This document shows positions 28,476-35,311 of a stretch of 64,000 nt of DNA, piece by piece. Source of the DNA: Prolixibacter bellariivorans ATCC BAA-1284 (GTDB lineage Bacteria; Bacteroidota; Bacteroidia; Bacteroidales; Prolixibacteraceae); contig NZ_JHXO01000005.1 in assembly GCF_000621705.1 (NCBI RefSeq), positions 248,001 through 312,000 of the forward strand, given 5' to 3'. The position numbers were made by a program, and so were the translations under genes. The notes below the pieces were generated by a model. The model saw only the letters and a program-made list of their open reading frames with translations. It ran no database searches and had not been told where the DNA came from. Numbering within the stretch: the stretch's first letter is position 1; each line of letters begins with the position of its first letter.

Positions 28476-28533
28476 ACCCCTAAATCCCCTAAAGGGGACT
28501 TTAAGCCGCCCCTTTAGGGGAGGTTTGGAGGGG
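28476..28533. repeat. Paired CCCCTAAAGGGG palindromes
   Basis: CCCCTAAAGGGG (28486-28497) and CCCCTTTAGGGG (28509-28520) are each self-complementary and also pair with each other; outer CACCCCTAAATCC and GGTTTGGAGGGGT arms extend the hairpin. A related but different version, CCCCTCT...AGAGGGG, lies at 62902-62924. This looks like a dispersed intergenic repeat. Confidence 0.5.
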
Positions 28534-28668
28534 TAAAACAGAACGCCGCTTACAATTTGTAAGTTTTAAATTTTGCAGTGAAACTTTTCGGACACCCTCA
28601 TCCTTCGCGACCCGCATCAGCTCCAAACCAAACTCCTGTCGGGGTATCCAACCACCGACAGGGTAGAA

Positions 28669-28700
28669 TAAAAAAAGCCGCCGGACATTTGCCCGGCGAC
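28669..28700 (-). terminator. Intrinsic terminator of the DUF6261-like gene
   Basis: Read on the minus strand, CGCCGG and CCGGCG (28698-28693 and 28684-28679) form a stem, followed by GCTTTTTTTATT. It lies about 60 bp behind the stop codon of the gene at 28757. Confidence 0.75.
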
Positions 28701-28756
28701 TGAACCAAAAATGTAACTACAAGTATGAGTAACAAAAATGATAACCAATAAAACAA

Positions 28757-29476
28757 TTATTCTTCTTCCGCCGACGACTTCCGGGTGCTGTTGGCCCGGG
28801 CGGTGGTCATGGTATTTGCTGTTAACTCGTTTACTTGCTTAATGAGGGTGGCCAGTTCGTCCGATTTGTTGAACTGTTGCTGCACTTCCATCCACGACAA
28901 GTTCATTTCGATTTGTTGTTGCAGATCCTTCCGCAATCGGTACGCCGAAGTGGTATCATCGGCGGCCTCCGCGGTCAGTTTCTGCTGGAACATTGCCTCA
29001 AAAGCATCGGCTGCCGTCATCATACGCTCCAGCCAGGCCGTTGCCTGAACCGTGTTCAGCAGAGCGGCGTTTTCGTCCGTCTGCAGTTCGGCAATCAGGT
29101 TTCCCATCCGCGACGATTCGTTCTGGTATCCTAAACTGTGCATCGACCAGCCCAGCCGTTTGAAAATGCTCAGTAGGGTATCGGCGGCAGCAGTATACCC
29201 CTCCAAACTGGCATACGAGCAGGCCACCAGGTAATGGCGCAACGCCAGGTAGGCGCGGTCGCGCACCTCGTCGGCTGCAGCTAACTTCGCGGTATATTCA
29301 CTCTTTCGCTCCTTACGGAGAACTAATTCATACCGTTGAAAGATACTATCCAGCGGACTAATAATGAGTGATAAATTCAATGTTTCAGAAGTGGCATTTT
29401 TCTGCAAGGCTAAAAAGCGATCGGTAAATGTATAAACATCATCCTGGGTGAGTTGATAAAATGCTGGTCTTTCCAT
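28757..29476 (-). CDS. DUF6261-like helical protein
   Basis: A 239-residue soluble, strongly helical protein with no signal peptide. Features are AYLALRHYLVACSYASLEGY near the middle, the motif LSIFKRLGWSMHSLGYQNESS, and a Ser/Thr/Arg-rich tail (TARANSTRKSSAEEE). The order fits the DUF6261 family seen in Bacteroidota; the function is unknown. The gene is flanked downstream by a terminator and upstream by the 41-bp repeat array, which begins about 100 bp from its start codon. Confidence 0.65.
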   Translation of the reverse strand: MERPAFYQLTQDDVYTFTDRFLALQKNATSETLNLSLIISPLDSIFQRYELVLRKERKSEYTAKLAAADEVRDRAYLALRHYLVACSYASLEGYTAAADTLLSIFKRLGWSMHSLGYQNESSRMGNLIAELQTDENAALLNTVQATAWLERMMTAADAFEAMFQQKLTAEAADDTTSAYRLRKDLQQQIEMNLSWMEVQQQFNKSDELATLIKQVNELTANTMTTARANSTRKSSAEEE

Positions 29477-29576
29477 AAGTATTGATTTTATTAGTGGTTT
29501 GTTAATTAGTCTTCATTTGGTATGGCGGTAACAGCTATCAGCTTCCGGTGTACCCTGCCAGACCGCTTTGAACTGC

Positions 29577-29904
29577 ATGGCGCTACCCAGACGCCCCGTG
29601 TGATTCAAATGAATTCCCTGGCTGAGGCCAGACGCTTTGTTTAATCCAGATAAACAACCTGGCTGGAGCCAGCTACATCGCGTGACGCAAATGAACAGCC
29701 TGGCCCGCGCCAGATAGTCCGAAAATCTTAAACGAAGAGGCTGGCCGGCGACAGGTACTCCGATTAATTTTGATGAACAGGCTGGCTCGCGCCAGACACA
29801 CCAAAAAATTCGGACGGACAGGCTAGCTGGAGCCAGATGCTCCGTTTAACGCAGACGAATAGCCTGGCTGAAGCCAGATTCCTCAGTTAATGTGCTAACA
29901 TGCC
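29577..29904. repeat. Array of eight 41-bp units with CTGGC-N4-GCCAG core
   Basis: The core occurs at 29577, 29618, 29659, 29700, 29741, 29782, 29823 and 29864, always exactly 41 bp apart. Core sequences are CTGGC-TGAG-GCCAG, CTGGC-TGGA-GCCAG, CTGGC-CCGC-GCCAG, CTGGC-CGGC-GACAG, CTGGC-TCGC-GCCAG, CTAGC-TGGA-GCCAG and CTGGC-TGAA-GCCAG; the first unit is the degenerate ATGGC-GCTA-CCCAG. After the core, the units share loose traces of A-GCTCCG-TTAA and GA-GAACAG. Forty-one is not a multiple of three, so it does not encode a repeat protein. A possible truncated unit ends at 29561. Confidence 0.85.
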
Positions 29905-30089
29905 ATCGGCAGCCACAGCGAATTGTTCTGCAGTGTGTGAGTATAACAAGCTGATTTGGTCAATGAACGCGGTGACGGTTTCTCCATCTCTCGTTTCATT
30001 CCCCACTAAATTTTTGCTGATAAATCTGTCTGCCTAAAACCGTGAATTGAATATAATTTGAAAATTTTAGCCTACCCAATTTTTTTGAC
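29905..30089. other. Spacer between the repeat arrays
   Basis: No gene, promoter or RNA is recognised in this AT-rich stretch. Confidence 0.4.
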
Positions 30090-30173
30090 GAACGGCCCGA
30101 TCTTTTTGATGAACGGTCGATTTTTTATGGTGAACGTATCGATCTGGTATGCGAACGGAAATTTTGGAGTTCC
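30090..30173. repeat. Four units of a 21-bp tandem repeat
   Basis: GAACGG (or GAACGT) starts at 30090, 30111, 30132 and 30153, an exact 21-bp period. Read on the minus strand in one frame the units spell PFAYQID, TFTIKNR, PFIKKIG and PFVKKIG. The frame has no convincing gene around it, so the repeat is treated as DNA. Confidence 0.65.
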
Positions 30174-30274
30174 AAAAACAGGACTCACTGAAGAAGTTGA
30201 AAATGAATTCCGGGGAGTTTTTTTACCTTGAGAGACCAAATGAACCAACAACACGTGAATCGAACGAGTAGCCG

Positions 30275-30376
30275 TTGTCAACCTGAACCGGAAATATGAA
30301 ATACAAAAGGTACACATAACACTCCCGTACGGGAAATATATGGTAGTTTTAGTAGACATATAAACTAGTTGCCAAT
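30275..30376. repeat. attC-like site 0, left edge of the cassette cluster
   Basis: The left arm starts with TTGTCAAC (30275-30282) and the right arm ends with GTTGCCAAT (30368-30376). Between them ATATG / CATAT, AAAAGGTACACATA / TATATGGTAGTTTT and the apical perfect palindrome CCCGTACGGG pair in order. No gene belonging to a preceding unit was recognised. Confidence 0.45.
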
Positions 30377-30396
30377 AATTTAAAAACAGACTTCCA

Positions 30397-31137
30397 ATGA
30401 TAAGAAACTTCCTAAATATGACAGAGAAAATGAAAGATAGACCAATTTATCGGGTATTCTCTGTCAACAGACTTCACGAAATATTTGATGAAAAGAAACT
30501 GACTCTTGTTCGCCCTAAATTATGGGATGACCCATTTGAAAACTTCATAATGAATTCAACCGGGGAGTTGAAAGACGGGCGATACTTTACAATAGATTTT
30601 AGAAATAATTTTTATGCCCAATGTTGGACTTACACACGAGAAAGTGATGCGATTTGGCGGATTTATTCTCCAAATAAGGACGGAGTTAGAGTAACGACAA
30701 CACCTCGAAAACTATTAAAAGCATTATATGACCAACAAGACAAATTTCGAGATTTACATTGTTTTGTAGGAAAAGTACAATATTATACAACAAAAGGATT
30801 AAAAAATTTATTGACAGATTCAAATACAATGAGTTCTTGGTTATTAGATTCCACTGGAGCTGGTCATGCACAAACTCTTCTATTTAAAAGGACTCCTTTT
30901 AAACATGAAAACGAAGTAAGACTGATTTATAATTCAAATGGGAAAACAAATGGTGACTTATATAAATTTGATATTGACCCGTATGACTTATTTGATGACA
31001 TCGTATTTGACCCAAGGATGAAATATGATAATTTCAAACAGGAGAAAGAGAAACTAAAGCTTGTGGGATTCAAAAAAAGGATTGTAAAGTCAAATCTATA
31101 TAAAACACCAAGTTTGACTTTTAAAATTGACAAATAA
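30397..31137 (+). CDS. DUF2971-like protein (cassette 1)
   Basis: A 246-residue protein. The N-terminal part IYRVFSVNRLHEIFDEKKL followed by RPKLWDDPFENFIM matches the DUF2971 pattern (short N-terminal helix, then ...NDPFE...), and FKHENEVRLIYN is the second conserved block. DUF2971 proteins are often found in mobile or defence regions but have no proven function. Codon use is AT-rich compared with the flanking chromosome. The gene fills one attC-like unit that runs from GTTGCCAATA at 30368 to TATTGGCAAC ending at 31151. An alternative start is Met8. Confidence 0.72.
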   Translation: MIRNFLNMTEKMKDRPIYRVFSVNRLHEIFDEKKLTLVRPKLWDDPFENFIMNSTGELKDGRYFTIDFRNNFYAQCWTYTRESDAIWRIYSPNKDGVRVTTTPRKLLKALYDQQDKFRDLHCFVGKVQYYTTKGLKNLLTDSNTMSSWLLDSTGAGHAQTLLFKRTPFKHENEVRLIYNSNGKTNGDLYKFDIDPYDLFDDIVFDPRMKYDNFKQEKEKLKLVGFKKRIVKSNLYKTPSLTFKIDK

Positions 31138-31141
31138 AAAC

Positions 31142-31277
31142 TATTGGCAACATTGCATATAAAATATTTGGCAGTCAGTGGGATATTGAGCGTTTCAGCT
31201 CGTATCAAACGTACTTGTAACTTGACAGGAATGTGCTTCGAAATGCCAAACGTTTCATATACCAATCCGTTAGCGGT
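31142..31277. repeat. attC-like site 1
   Basis: Left arm TTGGCAAC (31144-31151) with GCATATAAAATATTTGGCA; right arm ends in GTTAGCGGT (31269-31277). The complement of the right arm reads GTATATGAAACGTTTGGCA, so the two arms pair over about 35 bp with bulges. The apical part holds CTTGTAACTTGACAGGAA (31214-31231), identical in site 2. Confidence 0.7.
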
Positions 31278-31297
31278 AGGTGAAAAAAAATATAAAT

Positions 31298-31726
31298 ATG
31301 AATTCAATTTTTATTAAATATTTCAGACCAAAGAAATTTGAATATTATCGTGACAAAACGATCTATGATCTGATAGGAATTAAAATTTATAAAAAGTATT
31401 TGCCAACAACAGGAGATATAGTAAGGCGTAAGAGAAAAATCAAACAGATTAACCTGGAAGACTCCAACAGGTATGAAGAATTATATCGCTATGAACGAAA
31501 AACAAGAAATTACGAGTGGAGACATATTATTGGGGCCTTTTTATTTATTGCATTTAGGTTTTTATTTGATAGTAATTTAAGGTTGACTGTAATGGACGTG
31601 ACTTTTTTACCAGCTATGAACCTATATATTAATATATATCCTATTTTTCTTCAACGTTATAATAGAATACGAATATTAAATATTTTGAAAAAAAGCAAAC
31701 ATCCATCTCCTTACGATTCTATCTAA
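31298..31726 (+). CDS. CrtO-like (glycosyl-4,4'-diaponeurosporenoate) acyltransferase family protein (cassette 2)
   Basis: A 142-residue protein with an N-terminal basic part and two membrane segments (WRHIIGAFLFIAFRFLFDS, VMDVTFLPAMNLYINIYP). The C-terminal YPIFLQRYNRIRILNIL is close to the VPIIIVQRYNRPRL block of staphylococcal CrtO, the acyltransferase that finishes staphyloxanthin. No carotenoid gene is adjacent, so the substrate is unknown. A GTG at 31280 would add six residues; the ATG at 31298 is chosen because FIKYFR matches the family start. AT-rich, in a unit bounded by GTTAGCGGT and ACCGCTAAC. Confidence 0.6.
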   Translation: MNSIFIKYFRPKKFEYYRDKTIYDLIGIKIYKKYLPTTGDIVRRKRKIKQINLEDSNRYEELYRYERKTRNYEWRHIIGAFLFIAFRFLFDSNLRLTVMDVTFLPAMNLYINIYPIFLQRYNRIRILNILKKSKHPSPYDSI

Positions 31727-31750
31727 TTCAATGAGAATAATAAAACACCA

Positions 31751-31884
31751 ACCGCTAACAATGTATAAAAATAATAGCCGAGACAGTAGTAAATTCAAGG
31801 GTTTTAGCCCGCTTCAATTTTCTTGTAACTTGACAGGAAAGTGCCACGCAGTCGGCTACAATTCTTATACTAAACGTTGTGTAT
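31751..31884. repeat. attC-like site 2
   Basis: Left arm ACCGCTAAC (31751-31759) then ATGTATAAAAATAATAGCCGA; right arm TCGGCTACAATTCTTATACTAAAC followed by GTTGTGTAT (31876-31884). The arms pair (AGCCGA with TCGGCT, TATAA with TTATA). The apical part holds the same CTTGTAACTTGACAGGAA block as site 1 (31822-31839). Confidence 0.7.
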
Positions 31885-31910
31885 AATACTAAACAGACAA
31901 ATCTAAAACT

Positions 31911-32753
31911 ATGAACAATTCAAATTACAAAGGGAAAAATGCGATAGTAACGGGAGGTGGAGATGGACTGGGTCGAGAAATCTGTATTGCTTTAGCCAAA
32001 TACGGAGCTACAGTTATTTGTACAGACAAAGATTTTAATTTAGCAAAAAATACTACAACATTCATTAAATCCCAAATTAAGGAAAGTGATTCTATAGCCT
32101 TTCAAATGGATGTTACGGATGAACAGCAAGTGTCAGAAGTTATTGACAGCATCAATTCAAATTATGGAAAAATTGATTACTTCTTTAATAATGCGGGCAT
32201 TACAATTGGTGGAGAAATAAGAGACTTAAAAATACGTCATTGGAAAAAAGTAATTGATGTGAACCTTTTGGGTATTATAAATTGCTCTTCGAAAGTATTT
32301 AAAATTATGAGTGCTTATAAACAGGGACACATTATTAATATAACTTCTATTTCTGGACTGCTGGAATATACTGCTCTAAGCACTCCTTACGCAGTTTCAA
32401 AACACGGTGCTGTTACCTTTTCTAAAGCACTAGCTTTAGAAGCTATGGATTTTAATGTAAAGGTTACCACTGTTTGCCCTGGAGCAATTAAGACAAACAT
32501 CGCCGACAAAATGGAGCATATTAATTCAAACGAAAATGCAAAGAAGCGTGCGATTGAATTTATCGATAAAGGAATATCACCCGATTTGGCTGCAGAAAAA
32601 GTCTTAAAAGATGTTTTGAAGAATAAAGAAATCATCATATTTCCAACAGCGTTTAAGAACTACTATTTTGCAACGAAAATTTTTCGTTTTCTGGAAAAGA
32701 GTATGGCATTAAAGCTGATTAGAGAGTTTAGAAAAAATGACAGATTAGAATAA
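31911..32753 (+). CDS. Short-chain dehydrogenase/reductase (cassette 3)
   Basis: A 280-residue classical SDR, NAD(P)-dependent. The cofactor loop is TGGGDGLGREI near residue 15, the NNAG motif is FFNNAG, and the catalytic set is Ser in SISGL, Tyr and Lys in YAVSKHG. The C-terminal part runs on beyond the core with a basic amphipathic end (FLEKSMALKLIREFRKNDR), possibly membrane-associated. The substrate is unknown. It fills a unit from GTTGTGTATAATACT (31876) to AGTACTATACACAAC (32753-32767). The codon use is AT-rich. Confidence 0.88.
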   Translation: MNNSNYKGKNAIVTGGGDGLGREICIALAKYGATVICTDKDFNLAKNTTTFIKSQIKESDSIAFQMDVTDEQQVSEVIDSINSNYGKIDYFFNNAGITIGGEIRDLKIRHWKKVIDVNLLGIINCSSKVFKIMSAYKQGHIINITSISGLLEYTALSTPYAVSKHGAVTFSKALALEAMDFNVKVTTVCPGAIKTNIADKMEHINSNENAKKRAIEFIDKGISPDLAAEKVLKDVLKNKEIIIFPTAFKNYYFATKIFRFLEKSMALKLIREFRKNDRLE

Positions 32754-32902
32754 GTACTATACACAACAAATTGTAAATTGCATTGCGGGGTTCGTGCGGT
32801 GTCGTACGCTGGATTCTTGTTTTGCAGTTCCGTGTCCTTCGGACAGGAACGCTCTTCGAAATCCGCAACGACAACTTACAAGTGACCGTTGGTAGCAATA
32901 TT
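32753..32902. repeat. attC-like site 3
   Basis: The left arm begins with TATACACAAC (to 32767), followed by TTGTAAATTGCATTGCGG; the right arm is CCGCAACGACAACTTACAA, ending in GTTGGTAGCAATATT (32888-32902). The arms pair as TTGTAA/TTACAA and TTGCGG/CCGCAA. GACAGGAA (32842-32849) followed by CTTCGAAAT matches site 1. Its left 37 bp (32765-32801) recur at 35063-35099 with one mismatch. Confidence 0.7.
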
Positions 32903-32963
32903 GTAAATCACTGATGACATAGGGTTGTCAGTTTGAAAGTTTAGTTTTAGAAAAAAACGAAAG

Positions 32964-33818
32964 ATGGAACAACAATTATTTAATCACCGAGAAGTAAATG
33001 TGAATGACATTCTAACTCATGTAATAGAAGCTGGGAATAAAGAAAAGCAACCAATTCTTTTCTTACATGGATATCCTGAGAACTGGAAAGAATATGAAAA
33101 AGTGATGACCTTATTAAAGGATGACTACTATGTTTTGGCGATAGACCTTCCTGGGATTGGCTCTTCTGCACCAATTGATAAATATGATAAATTATCAATT
33201 GCAGATTTTGTTAAAAATCTTTTGCTTACCCTTGATTTGAAAAATATAGTTTTAGTTGGACACGATGTCGGAGGAATGATAACTTATCCATTTGTAAAAC
33301 ATTTCTCAGATTTTCTTTCAAAAGCTGTCATAATTTGCACAGCAATACCAGGAGTTAATCCATGGGAAGATGTTAAAAGGAATCCTTATATATGGCATTT
33401 TGCGTTTTATTCTGTTCCAGAACTACCAGAATCACTTATTGAAGGAAAACATTCGATATTGTTTGAATATTTCTATAACGCAATATCTTACAATAAAACA
33501 GCTATAAACCAGGAAAATAAAAACGCATATATCGATGCATATAATTCTAAACATAGCCTTAAAACAGGATTAGGTTGGTACAGAACATTTTTTTCTGATG
33601 AGAAAGAGAATGCTCAAAACCATCCTGTAAACACTCCCATATTATATCTTAAGGGCGCTGAGGATTATGGAGATATAGCTACTTATATTCAAGGATTTAA
33701 GGAAAGTGGAATAAATAATATAATAGGAAAGTCTATTCCTGATAGTGCCCATTTTGGTCCAGAAGAAAATCCTGAGTTTGTAGCACAAGCAATTGATGTA
33801 TTTATTAAAAACAAATAA
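32964..33818 (+). CDS. Alpha/beta hydrolase, epoxide hydrolase/dehalogenase-like (cassette 4)
   Basis: A 284-residue alpha/beta fold hydrolase. The oxyanion motif HGYPENW is near residue 35. The nucleophile elbow is VGHDVGG, with Asp as nucleophile, which marks the epoxide hydrolase/haloalkane dehalogenase subgroup rather than Ser esterases. The His is in DSAHFGPEENPEFV. The natural substrate cannot be told. The unit runs from GTTGGTAGCAATATT (32888) to AATACTGTTGCCAAC (33832). It is AT-rich and on the same strand as the other cassette genes. Confidence 0.85.
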   Translation: MEQQLFNHREVNVNDILTHVIEAGNKEKQPILFLHGYPENWKEYEKVMTLLKDDYYVLAIDLPGIGSSAPIDKYDKLSIADFVKNLLLTLDLKNIVLVGHDVGGMITYPFVKHFSDFLSKAVIICTAIPGVNPWEDVKRNPYIWHFAFYSVPELPESLIEGKHSILFEYFYNAISYNKTAINQENKNAYIDAYNSKHSLKTGLGWYRTFFSDEKENAQNHPVNTPILYLKGAEDYGDIATYIQGFKESGINNIIGKSIPDSAHFGPEENPEFVAQAIDVFIKNK

Positions 33819-33847
33819 ATACTGTTGCCAACGTTTGGCGGTCATTT
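33818..33847. repeat. Collapsed attC-like site 4
   Basis: AATACTGTTGCCAAC (33818-33832) is the end arm of cassette 4 and GTTTGGCGG (33833-33841) the start of cassette 5. They abut directly, with no hairpin between, unlike sites 0-3. Confidence 0.5.
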
Positions 33848-33850
33848 TGA

Positions 33851-34633
33851 ATGGCTCAACTACAAATAGAGAAAATGATGAGCAATGGCTTGGATTATAA
33901 GCTAAAAAAACCTGACAAATCAATTGCTGACTATGTTGAAAGCTTTTGGTATTTAGAGAATCTATCTGATTGTGATAAAAAAGCCATTGCACTACCAGAC
34001 GGACGAATTGATTTGTTTTTATCAAAATCAACTTCAGAACCTTTTGGCATTTCCCTTTTAGGGATTGGTACGAAACCGATCCAAGCTATTATTCCCCGGA
34101 GAAGTTTAATTTTTGCGATTAGTTTCAAAATACTTGCCACGGAATTTATCTTAAGTTCTTCCGTTGCAGAATTATTAGACAAAGGAAAAGATTTGCCAAA
34201 TGATTTTTGGAATTTAAATGTGAATGACTTGAATGATTTTGAACTATTTTGTAACAAAGTATCTCACAAAATAAAAAAGCTATTACCCAAAGAAATTGAC
34301 AGCAGAAAACAAAAGCTTTCTCAGCTTATCTATGCTTCTAAAGGAGAACTAACTGTGCATGAACTTTCAGAAAAAGTATTTTGGAGTAGCAGACAAATCA
34401 ATCGTTATTTCAATCAACAATTCGGACTTTCATTAAAGGAGTATTGTAATATCTTACGATTTAGAGCTTCATTAGAACATATTGCAAAAGGAAAACTTTT
34501 TCCTGAACTTGATTTTGCCGACCAAAATCATTTCATCAAGCAGATAAAAAAATTTTCGGGTGTTGTACCGAAAGAATTATTCAAACATAAGAACGACCGA
34601 TTTATACTATTATCGACTTTTCCTCAAAAGTAA
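33851..34633 (+). CDS. AraC-type transcriptional regulator (cassette 5)
   Basis: A 260-residue regulator. The N-terminal part (IADYVESFWYLENL, ALPDGRIDLFL) is the DUF6597-like sensing domain common in AraC-type regulators of Bacteroidota. The C-terminal helix-turn-helix is VHELSEKVFWSSRQINRYFNQQFGLSL, with the second helix region in DFADQNHFIKQIKKFSGVVPKE. It precedes the monooxygenase gene by 32 bp and may control it. Met13 is an alternative start. Confidence 0.85.
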   Translation: MAQLQIEKMMSNGLDYKLKKPDKSIADYVESFWYLENLSDCDKKAIALPDGRIDLFLSKSTSEPFGISLLGIGTKPIQAIIPRRSLIFAISFKILATEFILSSSVAELLDKGKDLPNDFWNLNVNDLNDFELFCNKVSHKIKKLLPKEIDSRKQKLSQLIYASKGELTVHELSEKVFWSSRQINRYFNQQFGLSLKEYCNILRFRASLEHIAKGKLFPELDFADQNHFIKQIKKFSGVVPKELFKHKNDRFILLSTFPQK

Positions 34634-34665
34634 TTTTGCCGCGTTTAATTGCAAATAACAAGATT

Positions 34666-35004
34666 ATGTTATTAGAAAATCAAAAAAAGGAAACAGCGAC
34701 TAAAAGACAACCAGGTTATGTGATGAAAATGGTTGCAAAACCAGGAAAGGGCAAATTGTTACGGAAACTTGCCACAGATGGAATGAGAATAGCAAATGAA
34801 GGAGGTAATTGGGTTCACTGTCTGGTGGAAAACGAACCAGATACTTTATGGACATTTGAATTTTTTGAGAGTGAAGAAGCTAAAGTTAAATATGAGGAAA
34901 GCGACCTTGCAGACCAACTTCGGGACGAAATACTTGAGCTCCTCGCAGAACCACCACTACGAATAGTAGTTACACCATTTTCGGCAAGTTGGTTAAATCA
35001 ATAG
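34666..35004 (+). CDS. Antibiotic biosynthesis monooxygenase (ABM)-fold protein (cassette 5)
   Basis: A 112-residue protein with the ferredoxin-like ABM core: KMVAKPGKGKLLRKLATDG, WVHCLVENEPDTLWTFEFF, EESDLADQLRDEILELLAEP. Members include quinol monooxygenases such as YgiN and heme-degrading IsdG-like enzymes; no catalytic residue decides which. A TTG at 34636 would add ten residues; ATG at 34666 is preferred. It shares its unit with the AraC-type gene, which is the only unit here with two genes. Confidence 0.8.
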   Translation: MLLENQKKETATKRQPGYVMKMVAKPGKGKLLRKLATDGMRIANEGGNWVHCLVENEPDTLWTFEFFESEEAKVKYEESDLADQLRDEILELLAEPPLRIVVTPFSASWLNQ

Positions 35005-35053
35005 GTCTAAATAATTAGTAGACTCTATTAATAATTCAACAAGAAAGAAAAAA

Positions 35054-35215
35054 CGCCCCGCCAACAAATTGTAAATTGCATTGCGGTGTTCGTGCGGTGC
35101 GTTGTCTCTGCTACTTTCTTGACCGTTATGAGGTCGGAACGACCCGGTATCGCTCCCCGCTTGAACGATGCTTTGGTTACATTCTTTTTTTGCGAAACGC
35201 ACACTGCTTTTGTCC
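35054..35215. repeat. attC-like site 5, right edge of the cassette cluster
   Basis: CGCCCCGCCAAC (35054-35065) is complementary to the GTTTGGCGG start of cassette 5. The next 37 bp (35063-35099) repeat site 3 with one mismatch. A matching right arm is not seen; only GTGCGTT / AACGCAC could pair. The site looks truncated or diverged. Confidence 0.5.
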
Positions 35216-35246
35216 TATTCCCGGATGACTTTGCGCCTTCCTGCTG

Positions 35247-35274
35247 AAAAAAAAAACTTCCCGTTAACAGGAAG
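35247..35274 (-). terminator. Intrinsic terminator of rpiB
   Basis: Minus strand: CTTCCTGTTAACGGGAAG (35274-35257) folds with a 5-bp outer stem and is followed by ten T. It is about 40 bp behind the rpiB stop. Confidence 0.8.
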
Positions 35275-35311
35275 CCTTCTTTAGCCTATATCCAAATATT
35301 TTTGAACCGAC

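Larger units (their letters stand above)
28058..28756. other. Gene-free stretch of about 700 bp with palindromic relics
   Basis: No convincing gene. The short open frames here lack homology signs and codon bias. The stretch carries the inverted repeat at 28193-28394, the paired palindromes at 28476-28533, and the terminator at 28669-28700; the rest is unassigned. Confidence 0.5.

Noticed and set aside
28035..28517. Several 70-85-residue frames
   Set aside because: They cross the palindromic relics and terminators and show no protein-like pattern.
29577..29904. CRISPR array
   Set aside because: The 41-bp units have a conserved core of only 14 bp that itself varies, and no cas genes are near; CRISPR repeats are longer and nearly identical.
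30072..30359. 95-residue minus-strand open frame
   Set aside because: It has no homology signs, poor codon bias, and its only order comes from the 21-bp DNA repeat at its end.
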